DNA of 64,000 nt from Bacteroidales bacterium (GCA_003150235.1 QAMW01000017.1:62001-126000), one strand, 5' to 3'; positions 52,119 to 61,506 are shown, numbered from the stretch's first letter. Translations and numbers: made by a program. Notes: generated from the letters alone by a model not told the origin.

Positions 52119-52580
52119 TCAGTCGCGGAATATCGCGCCATTGACACTGATTTCAGCGCGATAGGGTATTGCCTTGGGTGAACGGGGAATTACGCGTGTG
52201 GTGTGATGATAGTATGCCTGCTGCTTGTCCCACGACCGGAACGACAGCTGACGCGTCTCTCCCGCCGGAATCGCGCACGGAATGTTGATGCTGCGCTGAT
52301 GCAGCATCTCCCCGTTGACCGACGTGTAGGTTATCGTTACGCTCACGAGGCTGATTTCCCGACGGCTGTGGTTGGTGACAAACAAGGTTTCCTGTCCGGA
52401 GCGGAGCGGCTTGTCATATCCACTAATGGTAAGGCTGTCGGTTGCCGGTGTGAGTTTGGAGGCATCTGCCGACACCGTGGCGTGTCTTGCCGCCTTGAGG
52501 TTATGACGCGTGGTCTTGGTGTCGGCGCAGGCATGGAAATATCCTGCCGCCAATATGAAAAACATGATGAGGAGTCGCAT
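52119..52580 (-). CDS. Secreted protein of unknown function, beta-sandwich-like
   Basis: 153 aa with an N-terminal hydrophobic signal (LLIMFFILAAGYFHAC), possibly a lipoprotein. The mature part is beta-rich (QETLFVTNHSRREISLVSVT, QRSINIPCAIPAGETRQLSF) and resembles Ig-like periplasmic modules. I do not recognise the family. It is the last gene of the minus-strand run that begins with PhoH, 32 bp after another secreted unknown. No membrane anchor besides the signal and no catalytic motif are visible. Confidence 0.7.
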   Translation of the reverse strand: MRLLIMFFILAAGYFHACADTKTTRHNLKAARHATVSADASKLTPATDSLTISGYDKPLRSGQETLFVTNHSRREISLVSVTITYTSVNGEMLHQRSINIPCAIPAGETRQLSFRSWDKQQAYYHHTTRVIPRSPKAIPYRAEISVNGAIFRD

Positions 52581-52612
52581 GATATAGCAGGTATTATATT
52601 ACAGGTATTATA

Positions 52613-53194
52613 TTAAAGGTATATAGGTTCGACCGGTCCTGTCACGGGCATGGGGTATATCCTTATGCACCCGTCAAGGTCGCGCGGGCTGTCATCGCGT
52701 GTCGAGATTCCGAGACGCGAGATATATGGCAGCAGTCTCCAGAATCTCACCTTGATTTTCAATCCGTGTTTATGAAAGCCAAGATGACTGTCGTCGGTGA
52801 GTGTAAGCGTGAATTTCTTCGGCTTCAGCAGGCGGCTTCCGCCATCGCTGTCAGTAAAGATTGTGGCTGAATAGCTGCCGCGTTTTGCCGTAGGCGATAG
52901 ATAGCCCATCACTGTCCCGGGAAGCACCGACCTTGCCGGGGAGCGCATGATGACCATGCGGTAGCGCATAGGGGTGTCGGATGTCGGGCGTTCGCCACTG
53001 TCAGTGTCGCGCTCGATTACTACCGTCGCTCCGTCGGTAGTAAATTGCCAGATACCTTCTATCGAGTGAAGCGGTGTCGCGTCGAGACGCGCTTTTACGG
53101 CATCACGGTCATAATCGCGTATGGATAGCGGAGTTGTGGCGTACATGGCTGCCGCATATAGCCCCGTAAGGAGCAGCGTGAGGAGATAACGCAT
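52613..53194 (-). CDS. Secreted conserved hypothetical protein
   Basis: 193 aa with signal peptide MRYLLTLLLTGLYAAAMYA. The mature part (LHSIEGIWQFTTDGATVVIE, then ATIFTDSDGGSRLLKPKKFT) suggests a small lipocalin-like or beta-barrel domain with the IEGIW start found in several periplasmic lipid- or ligand-binding folds. It is 26 bp downstream of the DUF3078 gene and 32 bp upstream of another secreted unknown, in the same direction. Function unknown. Confidence 0.72.
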   Translation of the reverse strand: MRYLLTLLLTGLYAAAMYATTPLSIRDYDRDAVKARLDATPLHSIEGIWQFTTDGATVVIERDTDSGERPTSDTPMRYRMVIMRSPARSVLPGTVMGYLSPTAKRGSYSATIFTDSDGGSRLLKPKKFTLTLTDDSHLGFHKHGLKIKVRFWRLLPYISRLGISTRDDSPRDLDGCIRIYPMPVTGPVEPIYL

Positions 53195-53220
53195 GTGAGG
53201 AGTATATAAGTGGTGGACTA

Positions 53221-54633
53221 TCAGATGGTTTTAAACTGGTATTGCAGACCGAAACTCAATATCTCTTTCAGCTGCCATTTATGCCAGCGCGACCCTTCGA
53301 CCGACGGCTGGCTGGAGTCGTAGCGGAGGTGTACATAGAGCTGTGTGGAAAGATAGCGGTTGATTGAGAAGTTGATGGTATTTTCCCAGCCGCCCTGAAC
53401 GTAGTCGTAGTCGGTGAACACAAAAAGGCGTGACAGATAGGAGATGTTCCACACGATGTCCCACGCCACCTTTACCTCGGCGTTGCTACCGACTTCGCTT
53501 ACCGAATGTCGTCCTTCGCTGATGCCGAAGTTGGTTACCGGAATACGGTCGCTGGTCGACATTTTCAAGTTGTATGAGAGGGGCGCGATTGACACCTCGA
53601 CCTTGAATTTCTTTTTCGGGTTGGTGTAGTTGTAGGTCATACCGACACCGAGGTTAAGCTCTCCGGGAGAGAGGAATGCCGCCTTCATGTCGTTGGAGTT
53701 GGGCGGATAGCTGTTCAGGAACTGTGTCTTGAACATGCCGTTGAGGGAGTAATACCAGTTGTTGAACGCCTTCAATCCGAGTGTGCCGTTAAACTGGAAA
53801 AGGTCTTCGCTTATGGTGTAGTTGTGTACCTCGTCTTGCGGCGCACTGGCTATCGCAAGCTTGTATTGGGTGGTTGCCTCGGCTATGAGGTTGGGATGGA
53901 ACTTGTTGTTCAGTTTCACGTTCCATCTCACATTGCCGATCATGTTGACATTGTTGTTGCCGCCCTGATACCAGTTGGGGCTTATGTACGCCTGGGAGAA
54001 CTGGAGGCTGGCGCTGAAATCGTGAAGCCAGTTGCGTCGTGTCACTTCAAGTTGTGTCGCTTCCGACACTATCGGCGCCTGGACAGGCGATGTGACGATT
54101 TCTTCCTTGATCGTGATTACCGACTGCTGAGGGTCGACTGTCGCCACATATTTCTTGGGGGGAGAGGGAAGGGTGTTGATATTGTAACGCACAGCTGCCG
54201 GATTGTGAATCATATAGTTCTGCTTGAGGTCGCGGTAACGGCGCGCACGTTCGGTTTCAATCTTTATCCAGTTGAATGCACTGTCTTCTAACAATGGCTC
54301 GGGGTTGGTGAAGTCAAGGCTGTCAACATAGTCGATACGGTCAAACACTACCGGCAGAAACGCTATCGACGGCAGCTCCGAGGGTGCGATTAGTCGCAGA
54401 GGTTCAGGTTCAGCCTCGCTATTTTGGATAGTATCGGTGATAAAGGCTGAAAACGGGTCGCTGGCGATTTCTTCAGCGATTTCCTCTTCAGTGAGGTCGG
54501 GATCGTTGTGGTTGATGTAGTCGAGCAGCGATGTGTCAGGTGTGACAGGTTGCTGAGCGGAGACGGTGCCCGTCGTCGCCACTGACATAAGAAGCGCAAA
54601 TAGTGCGGATTTTAGCGGGTGATTGAATGACAT
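53221..54633 (-). CDS. DUF3078-type outer membrane beta-barrel protein
   Basis: 470 aa from ATG at 54633 (MSFNHPLKSALFALLMSVAT), which puts a good signal peptide at the N-terminus; an in-frame ATG further upstream lies inside menG. A disordered acidic stretch at about 35-70 is followed by a beta-rich region (HDFSASLQFSQAYISPNWYQ, then GGNNNVNMIGNVRWNVKLNN) and alternating aromatic strands to the C-terminal QYQFKTI. DUF3078 proteins are predicted outer-membrane barrels of Bacteroidetes without known substrate. It follows menG by 47 bp and precedes two small secreted unknowns. Confidence 0.82.
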   Translation of the reverse strand: MSFNHPLKSALFALLMSVATTGTVSAQQPVTPDTSLLDYINHNDPDLTEEEIAEEIASDPFSAFITDTIQNSEAEPEPLRLIAPSELPSIAFLPVVFDRIDYVDSLDFTNPEPLLEDSAFNWIKIETERARRYRDLKQNYMIHNPAAVRYNINTLPSPPKKYVATVDPQQSVITIKEEIVTSPVQAPIVSEATQLEVTRRNWLHDFSASLQFSQAYISPNWYQGGNNNVNMIGNVRWNVKLNNKFHPNLIAEATTQYKLAIASAPQDEVHNYTISEDLFQFNGTLGLKAFNNWYYSLNGMFKTQFLNSYPPNSNDMKAAFLSPGELNLGVGMTYNYTNPKKKFKVEVSIAPLSYNLKMSTSDRIPVTNFGISEGRHSVSEVGSNAEVKVAWDIVWNISYLSRLFVFTDYDYVQGGWENTINFSINRYLSTQLYVHLRYDSSQPSVEGSRWHKWQLKEILSFGLQYQFKTI

Positions 54634-54680
54634 AGCCTTTATCTTTACCAATAATGATTGAATCTTGAAAAAAAGTAGTG

Positions 54681-55421
54681 CTACTTTTTGACTCCCAGAT
54701 ATATGGTACATGTGCCGAAGGTGAGGCGCCGGAAGCGGCAGTCACTGAATCCGGCGTCGCGCATCAGCCGCAACATGTCGTCGCCCTGTGGGACGGCAGC
54801 GATGCTTTCCGGGAGGTAGCTGTAGGCGCGCACATCATGTGACACCGCTCTTCCTACGAGCGGTATCACATGGCGCGTGTATAGGTTGTACAAGGGTCTG
54901 ACAATCGGTGATGGAGGCACTGACAGCTCTATGACACACAACACACCCCCGCGCTGAAGCACACGGTACATTTCACGGTAGCCGGCGTCAAGATGCTCGA
55001 AGTTGCGCACCCCGTATGCCACTGTGATGCAGTCAAACACTTCCGGCGCAAACGGCAGGTCAAGGCAGTCGCCGGTCATGAATCTCACGGAGTCGCCTGC
55101 TCCGGCGGCATCCGCCTTTTGTTGGGCGATGTCGATCATGCCTTCGCTCAGGTCAATGCCTGTGAGACGTCCCGGACGCAGTTTGCGGTGAAGCAGCAGC
55201 GCGAGGTCGCCGGTGCCTGTCGCCACATCAAGTATGTGCTGGTGAGGATAGCGGCGGAGCATCCTCACCGCCTTGCGGCGCCATAACTTGTCGATGCCGA
55301 AAGTCATCATGCGGTTCATGAAGTCGTAGGCTGGGGCGATTGAGTCAAACATCTCCCTCACCTGCTCCGTCTTGCTCCGCTTGTCGTCGTAGGGGTTTAT
55401 CTTCTCTGCTTTTACCTCCAT
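54681..55421 (-). CDS. menG: Demethylmenaquinone methyltransferase
   Basis: 246 aa, UbiE/MenG family class I SAM methyltransferase. It methylates demethylmenaquinol to menaquinol; Bacteroidales use menaquinone, so menG rather than ubiE activity is expected. Motifs: VREMFDSIAPAYDFMNRMMT, the SAM-binding ILDVATGTGDLALLL, GIDLSEGMIDIAQQK, ITVAYGVRNFEHLDAGYREM and the C-terminal FGTCTIYLGVKK. Cytoplasmic or membrane-peripheral. It is 6 bp after purC, so the two are co-transcribed. Confidence 0.95.
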   Translation of the reverse strand: MEVKAEKINPYDDKRSKTEQVREMFDSIAPAYDFMNRMMTFGIDKLWRRKAVRMLRRYPHQHILDVATGTGDLALLLHRKLRPGRLTGIDLSEGMIDIAQQKADAAGAGDSVRFMTGDCLDLPFAPEVFDCITVAYGVRNFEHLDAGYREMYRVLQRGGVLCVIELSVPPSPIVRPLYNLYTRHVIPLVGRAVSHDVRAYSYLPESIAAVPQGDDMLRLMRDAGFSDCRFRRLTFGTCTIYLGVKK

Positions 55422-55427
55422 CGGCTG

Positions 55428-56378
55428 TCAGTTGCGTGTGGCAAGATAAGCCTCCACGTTTTTCTTGATACGTGTGTCAAGGTCGGTGTCGTCGGTCTTG
55501 ACAAACGGCTCTCCGGTGATATGCTCGTAAAGCTCGATGTAGCGGTCGCTTACCGAGTCGCAGTATTCATCGGTCATTTCGGGCACTGTCTGTCCCTCCT
55601 TGCCCATGAAATCATGCTCGATAAGCCACTGGCGCACAAACTCTTTTGAAAGCTGCTTCTGCGGCTCTCCCTTGGCGAAACGCTCCTCGTAGCCGTCGGC
55701 GTAGAAATAGCGTGAAGAGTCGGGAGTGTGGATTTCGTCGATGAGATATACTTTTCCGTCACGCTTGCCGAACTCATATTTTGTGTCGACAAGTATAAGA
55801 CCCTTCTCGGCGGCGATTTCAGTGCCGCGCTTGAACAGCGCACGGGTGTAACGCTCCATGGTCTCGTAATCTTCCTTGCTTACTATGCCCTGTGCTATTA
55901 TCTCTTCACGCGAGATATTCTCGTCGTGACCTGCCTCTGCCTTTGTAGTCGGGGTGATGATGGGTTCGGGGAAACGCTCGTTTTCCTTCATGCCGTCGGG
56001 AAGCTTGATGCCGCACAGTTCGCGCATTCCTGCCTTATAGTCGCGCCATGCGCTTCCGGTAAGATAGCCGCGGATGATCATCTCCACGCGGAAGCCTTCG
56101 CATTTCAGACCTACTGTCACCATCGGGTCCGGAGTGGCAAGCTTCCAGTTGGGCACGATGTCGGCAGTCGCGTCAAGAAATTTTGCCGCAATCTGGTTGA
56201 GCACCTGTCCCTTGTAAGGGATACCCTTGGGGAGGATAACGTCAAATGCCGAGATGCGGTCGGTTGCGACCATCACCATGAGGTCGTCGTTGATGTCGTA
56301 GACGTCACGTACTTTTCCGTGGTACACGCTTTTCTGTCCCGGAAAGTTGAAATCTGTGTGGGTGAGAGTTTTAGCCAT
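55428..56378 (-). CDS. purC: Phosphoribosylaminoimidazole-succinocarboxamide synthase (SAICAR synthase)
   Basis: 316 aa, the longer form as in yeast Ade1. It couples CAIR and aspartate with ATP in purine synthesis. Motifs: GKVRDVYDI (nucleotide loop), DRISAFDVILPKGIPYKGQV, EMIIRGYLTGSAWRDYKAGM, LVDTKYEFGKRDGKVYLIDE and IHTPDSSRYF. It is 53 bp after the PhoH gene and 6 bp before menG on the minus strand. Confidence 0.97.
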   Translation of the reverse strand: MAKTLTHTDFNFPGQKSVYHGKVRDVYDINDDLMVMVATDRISAFDVILPKGIPYKGQVLNQIAAKFLDATADIVPNWKLATPDPMVTVGLKCEGFRVEMIIRGYLTGSAWRDYKAGMRELCGIKLPDGMKENERFPEPIITPTTKAEAGHDENISREEIIAQGIVSKEDYETMERYTRALFKRGTEIAAEKGLILVDTKYEFGKRDGKVYLIDEIHTPDSSRYFYADGYEERFAKGEPQKQLSKEFVRQWLIEHDFMGKEGQTVPEMTDEYCDSVSDRYIELYEHITGEPFVKTDDTDLDTRIKKNVEAYLATRN

Positions 56379-56431
56379 TGTTGTAATTATGATTGATTAT
56401 TATTGTTTTGAATTGATGTCGGTTGACGGTG

Positions 56432-57436
56432 TTACTCTTTTTCCGCTTCGTCGAGTGTCGCCTTGATGTCGGCGGCCGCCTCTTCGGGATGTTCCTTCTT
56501 GAAATCGTCCCATTTCTGATAGGCGTCGACTATGCGCTGCACCAGCTGATGCCGCACAATATCCTTCTTGCCGAATTCAACCATGCCTATGCCGGGTACG
56601 CCTTTCAGCACCCGCAACGCCTGAACCAGTCCGGAAGTCACGCTGCGAGGCAGGTCAATCTGGGTTACGTCGCCGGTGATAATCATCTTGGCGTTCATGC
56701 CCAGACGCGTGAGAAACATCTTTATCTGGTGGGTCGTGGTGTTTTGTGCCTCGTCAAGCACTATTATGGCATCATTAAGCGTTCTGCCTCGCATGAAGGC
56801 GAGCGGGGCAATCTGGATTACATTGGTCTCCATATACTCCTTCAGCTTGACGGCGGGTATCATATCTTCAAGCGCGTCGTAGAGCGGCTGCAGATACGGG
56901 TCGATTTTGTCCTTCATGTCGCCGGGGAGAAATCCGAGCTTTTCGCCTGCCTCGACGGCGGGGCGCGAGAGTATGATTTTTCTTACCTCGCGATTTTTCA
57001 GTGCTCTCACTGCAAGGGCTATCGCCACATAGGTCTTGCCGGTTCCGGCAGGACCGAGCGCAAAGGTAAGGTCGTTTTTTATCACCGAGTCTACAAGCAG
57101 CTGCTGATTGGGATTACGGGCTGCTATCGGCTTGCCGTTGATGCCGAATATCACCACGTTGTCCTGTTTCATCTCTTTGGGTGTGTCGCCGTGAATCACG
57201 TCGAGTATCACATCCTCGGGAAGCTTATTGTATTTGGCACAATAAGCCTCGAGTTCTTTTATCTTTTTCTCAAACACTGCGGTTTCTTCCGGGTCGCCGA
57301 TCACTTTTATGACCTGACCGCGCGCCGCCATGCGCAGTTTCGGAAAAAGATTTCTGATAAGCTGCATGTTGCAATTATTTATGCCGTAGAAGCTTACCGG
57401 GTCAACACTGTCTATGATTATTATCCTTTCAATCAT
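56432..57436 (-). CDS. PhoH family ATPase
   Basis: 334 aa. An N-terminal KH-like segment (AARGQVIKVIGDPEETAVFE) precedes the PhoH ATPase domain: Walker A LGPAGTGKTYVAIALA, Walker B DAIIVLDEAQNTTTHQIKMF, sensor MIITGDVTQIDLP. PhoH-like proteins (YbeZ type) are linked to RNA metabolism and ribosome maturation. The gene begins the minus-strand run PhoH-purC-menG and has a probable -7 box at 57455-57462. The C-terminal 25 residues are acidic (EEAAADIKATLDEAEKE). Confidence 0.92.
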   Translation of the reverse strand: MIERIIIIDSVDPVSFYGINNCNMQLIRNLFPKLRMAARGQVIKVIGDPEETAVFEKKIKELEAYCAKYNKLPEDVILDVIHGDTPKEMKQDNVVIFGINGKPIAARNPNQQLLVDSVIKNDLTFALGPAGTGKTYVAIALAVRALKNREVRKIILSRPAVEAGEKLGFLPGDMKDKIDPYLQPLYDALEDMIPAVKLKEYMETNVIQIAPLAFMRGRTLNDAIIVLDEAQNTTTHQIKMFLTRLGMNAKMIITGDVTQIDLPRSVTSGLVQALRVLKGVPGIGMVEFGKKDIVRHQLVQRIVDAYQKWDDFKKEHPEEAAADIKATLDEAEKE

Positions 57437-57454
57437 CCTGTAATATTGAGTTTA

Positions 57455-57462
57455 CAAAGATA
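57455..57462 (-). promoter_or_regulatory. Probable -7 box of the PhoH-purC-menG run
   Basis: TATCTTTG on the minus strand, 19 bp before the PhoH start codon. A -33 match is not clear. Confidence 0.5.
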
Positions 57463-57530
57463 CAACAATATTATGATAATATTAGTTAACTCCGAATTTT
57501 AGTAAAAGTTTTCAAATCCACAAGAGGCTG

Positions 57531-57694
57531 TGCCTATTCAGCAATTCCAACAACTTGATTTCAACCAAATTGTAGGGATACTCCATGGAGCATCTACCGG
57601 TTTTAAGGCTAATTAACCTCGTTTTCGGATGCACCATGGTGCATCCCTACCTGATAATGAAGATCTTATATTGGTAATATTCGCTGAATAGTTA
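57531..57694. repeat. 164-bp element with inverted ends, copy 2 (MITE-like)
   Basis: Ends CTATTCAGCAA and TTCGCTGAATAG form an inverted pair. The internal GATACTCCATGGAGCATC and GGATGCACCATGGTGCATCC hairpins match the copy at 30031-30194, and both are exactly 164 bp. It and a terminator fill the 394-bp gap 57437-57830. Confidence 0.8.
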
Positions 57695-57765
57695 CATTGT
57701 TTAATCGCTACCTAAGTGTTAGAAACTACCGGATTATGGGGGTGGGAACGATCGGGAAATACGAA

Positions 57766-57805
57766 GTAGGAGGTAAACACCATATAATAAGTGCTTACCT
57801 CCTAC
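57766..57805 (-). terminator. Terminator of glgB
   Basis: Stem GTAGGAGGTAA/TTACCTCCTAC with an AT loop, 25 bp after the glgB stop, followed on the minus strand by TTCGTATTTC. Confidence 0.7.
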
Positions 57806-57830
57806 TGACTTGTGTATTTGAGAAAAAGTG

Positions 57831-59834
57831 TCAGCGTTTTTTGAGTACCTGGCAGGTACGGGCGGGGAGATAGAGTTTCAGCCAGCCTTTGCCGTCGGGT
57901 GCATACAGCTCATCGTGCTGCGTGAAGTGATGTACTCCTTCATCGATGTTGCCGAAGCCTCCGTATTCGGCATTGTCGCTCGACAATACCACCTCGTATT
58001 CGCCCTCGGGGGCAAGAAATCCATAGTCGCTGTAAGACTTGAACGGTGCCCAGTTAAACACAAACACGTAGTTGCCGCGCATGAAGGCGAGCACCTGGTC
58101 GTCGTCCTTGTCCCAGAGTTTCACTACAGGGAGCGCCTGGAAGTCGTAGATGTCGTCTACAAGATGTATCATGGCGTTGTCAAACGCGTTAAGCTCGCAG
58201 TAACGGAGCTCCTTGCGGTCGACAAGGTCCCACTGACGACGGGCATATTTATAGCTCCATCCGTTACCCTCGCGCGGGAAGTCGATCCATTCGGGATGCC
58301 CGAATTCGTTACCCATGAAGTTGAGGTAGCCGCCATTGATGGTGGCGAGTGTCACCAGACGTATCATCTTGTGCATGGCTATGCCTCGGTTGACTGCGGC
58401 GTTGTCATCGCCTTTGGTCATGTGCCAGTACATCTGGTCATCGATAAGGCGGAATATCACCGTCTTGTCGCCTACAAGTGCCTGGTCGTGGCTCTCGACA
58501 TAGCTGATGGTCTTTTCGTCGGCGCGGCGGTTGGTAAGTTCCCAGAATATAGAGGTCGGATGCCAGTCTTCATCTTTCTTCTCCTTAAGCATCTTTATCC
58601 AGTAGTCGGGGATACCCATCGCCATGCGGTAGTCAAATCCTATGCCGCCTGCCTTTATCGGGGTGGCAAGTCCGGGCATGCCGCTCATCTCCTCGGCGAT
58701 GGTGATGGCCTTGCGGTTGACTTCGTGGATGAGCTTGTTGGCGAGGGTGAGATATGTGATGGCGTTGGTGTCCTGTCCGCCGTTGTAATAGTCGCCGTAA
58801 GAGCCGAATGCCTGTCCAAGTCCATGATTGTAATATAGCATCGAGGTCACACCGTCGAAGCGGAAGCCGTCAAACCGGAACTCCTCGAGCCAGTACTTGC
58901 AGTTGGAGAGCAGGAAGTGAAGCACCTGGTTTTTGCCGTAGTCGAAACAGAGAGAATCCCATGCGGGATGCTCGCGCCTGCCGTCGCCGTAGAAATACTG
59001 GTCGTAGCTTCCGTCGAGCCTGCCGAGACCTTCCACTTCGTTTTTAACGGCGTGAGAGTGTACGATGTCCATGATTACGGCGATACCTGCCTCATGGGCG
59101 GCGTCGATAAGAGCCTTTAGCTCTTCCGGTGTGCCGAATCGGCTTGACGGGGCGTAGAAACTCGACACATGGTAGCCGAACGACCCGTAGTAGGGATGCT
59201 CCTGAATTGCCATTATCTGAATGGCGTTATACCCGTCTTGGGCGATACGTGGCAACACGTTTTCGCGGAACTCGGTGTATGAGCCTACGCCTTCGCGCTC
59301 CTGTGCCATACCGATATGACATTCATATATGAGTAGCGGGCGCGTGTCGGGGGAGAAGCGTTTCACCTTCCACTTGTAGGGCTTTTCAGGAGCCCATACC
59401 TGCGCGGAAAATATCTTGCTCTGCTCATCCTGCACCACGCGGTTGGCGTAGGCGGGGATGCGTTCTCCCGCACCGCCTTCCCAGCTTACTATCATTTTAT
59501 ATAGGTCGCCGTGGTGGAGTGCGTCTTTCTTAAGTTTGATTTCCCATACTCCGTTGCCCACGGGTTTTAGTGCATATTTACGATATTCTTTCCATCCGGA
59601 GAAATCGCCTATGAGGGTGATGCCGGTGGCGTTGGGAGCCCATTCGCGGAATACCCATCCGGTCTCGGTGCGGTGTAGCCCGAAATAGTTATAGGCATTG
59701 GCAAATGCTTTCAATGACCCGTCGGCGGCGATAAGTTCTTTCTCTTTTCTCACGGCATCTTCATGCCTGCCGTTGATGGCATCGGCATACGGTTCGAGCC
59801 ACGGGTCATTTTTAATGATAGATAATGTTCCCAT
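57831..59834 (-). CDS. glgB: 1,4-alpha-glucan branching enzyme
   Basis: 667 aa, GH13 branching enzyme of the eukaryote-like size (GH13_8). An N-terminal CBM48 domain (WVFREWAPNATGITLIGDFS) precedes the (beta/alpha)8 barrel with VIMDIVHSHAVKNEV, GFRFDGFRFDGVTSMLYYN (nucleophile Asp), TIAEEMSGMPGLATPI (acid/base Glu) and ISYVESHDQALVGDKTVIFR, and a C-terminal all-beta domain. It makes alpha-1,6 branches in glycogen. Cytoplasmic. It stands alone with its own promoter and terminator, between repeat blocks. Confidence 0.96.
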   Translation of the reverse strand: MGTLSIIKNDPWLEPYADAINGRHEDAVRKEKELIAADGSLKAFANAYNYFGLHRTETGWVFREWAPNATGITLIGDFSGWKEYRKYALKPVGNGVWEIKLKKDALHHGDLYKMIVSWEGGAGERIPAYANRVVQDEQSKIFSAQVWAPEKPYKWKVKRFSPDTRPLLIYECHIGMAQEREGVGSYTEFRENVLPRIAQDGYNAIQIMAIQEHPYYGSFGYHVSSFYAPSSRFGTPEELKALIDAAHEAGIAVIMDIVHSHAVKNEVEGLGRLDGSYDQYFYGDGRREHPAWDSLCFDYGKNQVLHFLLSNCKYWLEEFRFDGFRFDGVTSMLYYNHGLGQAFGSYGDYYNGGQDTNAITYLTLANKLIHEVNRKAITIAEEMSGMPGLATPIKAGGIGFDYRMAMGIPDYWIKMLKEKKDEDWHPTSIFWELTNRRADEKTISYVESHDQALVGDKTVIFRLIDDQMYWHMTKGDDNAAVNRGIAMHKMIRLVTLATINGGYLNFMGNEFGHPEWIDFPREGNGWSYKYARRQWDLVDRKELRYCELNAFDNAMIHLVDDIYDFQALPVVKLWDKDDDQVLAFMRGNYVFVFNWAPFKSYSDYGFLAPEGEYEVVLSSDNAEYGGFGNIDEGVHHFTQHDELYAPDGKGWLKLYLPARTCQVLKKR

Positions 59835-59884
59835 AAGTCATTGTGGTTTTATATACTTAATCAGGTTATGAAAATCTGCGATTA

Positions 59885-59892
59885 CAAATCTA
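59885..59892 (-). promoter_or_regulatory. Probable -7 box of glgB
   Basis: TAGATTTG on the minus strand, 50 bp upstream of the glgB start. No clear -33 box. Confidence 0.4.
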
Positions 59893-59949
59893 ACAAATTA
59901 AATCCAAGATTGCATAATCCTTACCGCTATTTTTTGTAAAAATCTCTAC

Positions 59950-60056
59950 GGAATGGATTCAAAACTATGATTTTGCCCTCATTGGAGGGACATCGTTTTG
60001 CGATGTTAAGCCGTAATCAGCTAATTACGTAAACGTGCCAAAGGCTCGTCCTAATA
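59950..60056 (+). repeat. Degenerate repeat shared with 42758-42875
   Basis: CTATGATTTTGCCCTCA, GGACATCGTTTTGCGATGTT and ACGTAAACGTGCCAAAGGC match the block at 42763-42865 with substitutions. In both places it leads into other repeats. Confidence 0.6.
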
Positions 60057-60331
60057 TCACTAACTTAAGGATTTTGCCCGGAACGGGCAAGATAAAGTTA
60101 ACCGCGGGTAGCCCCGGATGGGGCACCCGTGGAATGTAAGCCTCACCACACTATACAACCCTGAAACGGGTTGTATAAATGCATACTAATCAGGTAACTA
60201 TGCAACCCACTCTCGGGGTTGAGTCAAGGAGAGAGGCACTTGCGCCACGGGTATGCCTTCGGCATTACCCGCGGTTAACAGGATGAATCCCCTTGCGGGG
60301 ATTTATGGCTTCCTGAACCTTAAGTTAACGA
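60057..60331 (+). repeat. Multi-hairpin 272-bp-family element, copy 4 (complete, diverged end)
   Basis: 275 bp from TCACTAACTTAAG to CTTAAGTTAACGA; the right end has two changes. The same stems are present: GCCCGGAACGGGC, GCCCCGGATGGGGC, CAACCCTGAAACGGGTTG, CAACCCACTCTCGGGGTTG, TATGCCTTCGGCATTACC, ATCCCCTTGCGGGGAT. The gap 59835-60384 contains the glgB promoter and these repeats only. Confidence 0.82.
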
Positions 60332-60384
60332 TATTTAGGCGCGTATCTATGTCACGACGGTTTTGCATCATCCTCCTTGCATTT

Positions 60385-61506
60385 TTATCGGAGCTTGTAT
60401 CTTGTGATTTCAGAGCACTTGGCTGCCACTTCCTCAATTATCTGCCGGCAGCGTGGTTCGCTCATTTTTATTCTCTTGCCTGCCGCCAGAAAATCTGCAA
60501 TGCGCGGTTGTCCCGTGCCATTGACAGAAGTGGCATGTTCGCCGTTATATCCTTCCGTGCAGAGCGTAAGGTCGTATGCTGGTGATAGCCTCCAGTGCCG
60601 TGTCGCATGGTTATCATCTTCCAGGATAAAACTGAAATTCTTACAATGGTCATCTTTGTTGTCAGTCAGATAATTGAACACCATCCGGCGATACATTTCC
60701 TCGACATCAGCTGTATTCTGTGTCAGCCATCCTGTCAGGGAAAGTAGATTGCAATAATCAAGCAACGGCATTGAGAGAGAGATACACAGCAACCCGCCTG
60801 CTGTTGCCGTGTGTACGCGTTCGCCTGTCGGCGACAGGTCAAACCGTCGTGAAGCAAAATATTTCCCGTTTATAAGTTTGAAATCCGGTACGGTTATGCC
60901 ACATTCACGGGCAATCTCATTGTATCGGTTTTCCTGTACACCCATGTCTTCCGGATCGTATGTGTGGCGGAACTTCACAAGCCAGTGCCCCTCTGAGTCA
61001 GAGAAGATGGCTTTTGGTCGCGCGCCTCCGCTGTTTCCGCTTTTAAACAGTAGCAGCGACGCGTCATCGTCTTGCCTCTCTCTCAACACTTCAAGCGCTT
61101 TTGCCTGAAGGGAGTCGAAATCACAGATTTCGTTACCTGTCAAAATTTGGTTTACCGGCGAGAAAGTGAGTGCGCCCATTCCATTGCTTCCGACTATGCT
61201 CAGGCGGTCAAGAGCCGACAAGTCATAATCGTTTACGCCTTCACGCAACAATGCCTTATGAAGAAGGTATCTTCCATAGCCATCGGGCAGACAGTCTTCA
61301 AATATGCCGAAATCGCCGTTGAAAGGAGTAGGCTTTGCAATGAAAATTCCCGGTTTAAGCGGCAGTTCCAGCGGGGATATGCTGAAGCCGTCGAGAAGCC
61401 ACGCTTTGTCATACTCAAATGTGCACAAGCGGTTGTCGGGAGTCAGTGATAGGGTTCCGACGGTGTGGTCGTGGTATTTTACCGAGAGGAGGCTTATGGG
61501 TTTCAT
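60385..61506 (-). CDS. hipA: HipA-like serine/threonine kinase toxin
   Basis: 373 aa, shorter than E. coli HipA (440). An N-terminal HipA-N subdomain (VKYHDHTVGTLSLTPDNRLC) and the kinase core follow: GIFEDCLPDGYGRYLL, KSGNSGGARPKAIF (loop where HipA is autophosphorylated), and the catalytic N283-K-D285-D-H287-C-K289-N290, matching the NxDxHxKN motif. SPAYDLT supplies the metal-binding Asp312. HipA kinases phosphorylate aminoacyl-tRNA synthetases or similar targets and slow growth. Translation is coupled to hipB by a 4-bp ATGA overlap. Key residues look intact, so activity is likely. Confidence 0.93.
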   Translation of the reverse strand: MKPISLLSVKYHDHTVGTLSLTPDNRLCTFEYDKAWLLDGFSISPLELPLKPGIFIAKPTPFNGDFGIFEDCLPDGYGRYLLHKALLREGVNDYDLSALDRLSIVGSNGMGALTFSPVNQILTGNEICDFDSLQAKALEVLRERQDDDASLLLFKSGNSGGARPKAIFSDSEGHWLVKFRHTYDPEDMGVQENRYNEIARECGITVPDFKLINGKYFASRRFDLSPTGERVHTATAGGLLCISLSMPLLDYCNLLSLTGWLTQNTADVEEMYRRMVFNYLTDNKDDHCKNFSFILEDDNHATRHWRLSPAYDLTLCTEGYNGEHATSVNGTGQPRIADFLAAGKRIKMSEPRCRQIIEEVAAKCSEITRYKLR

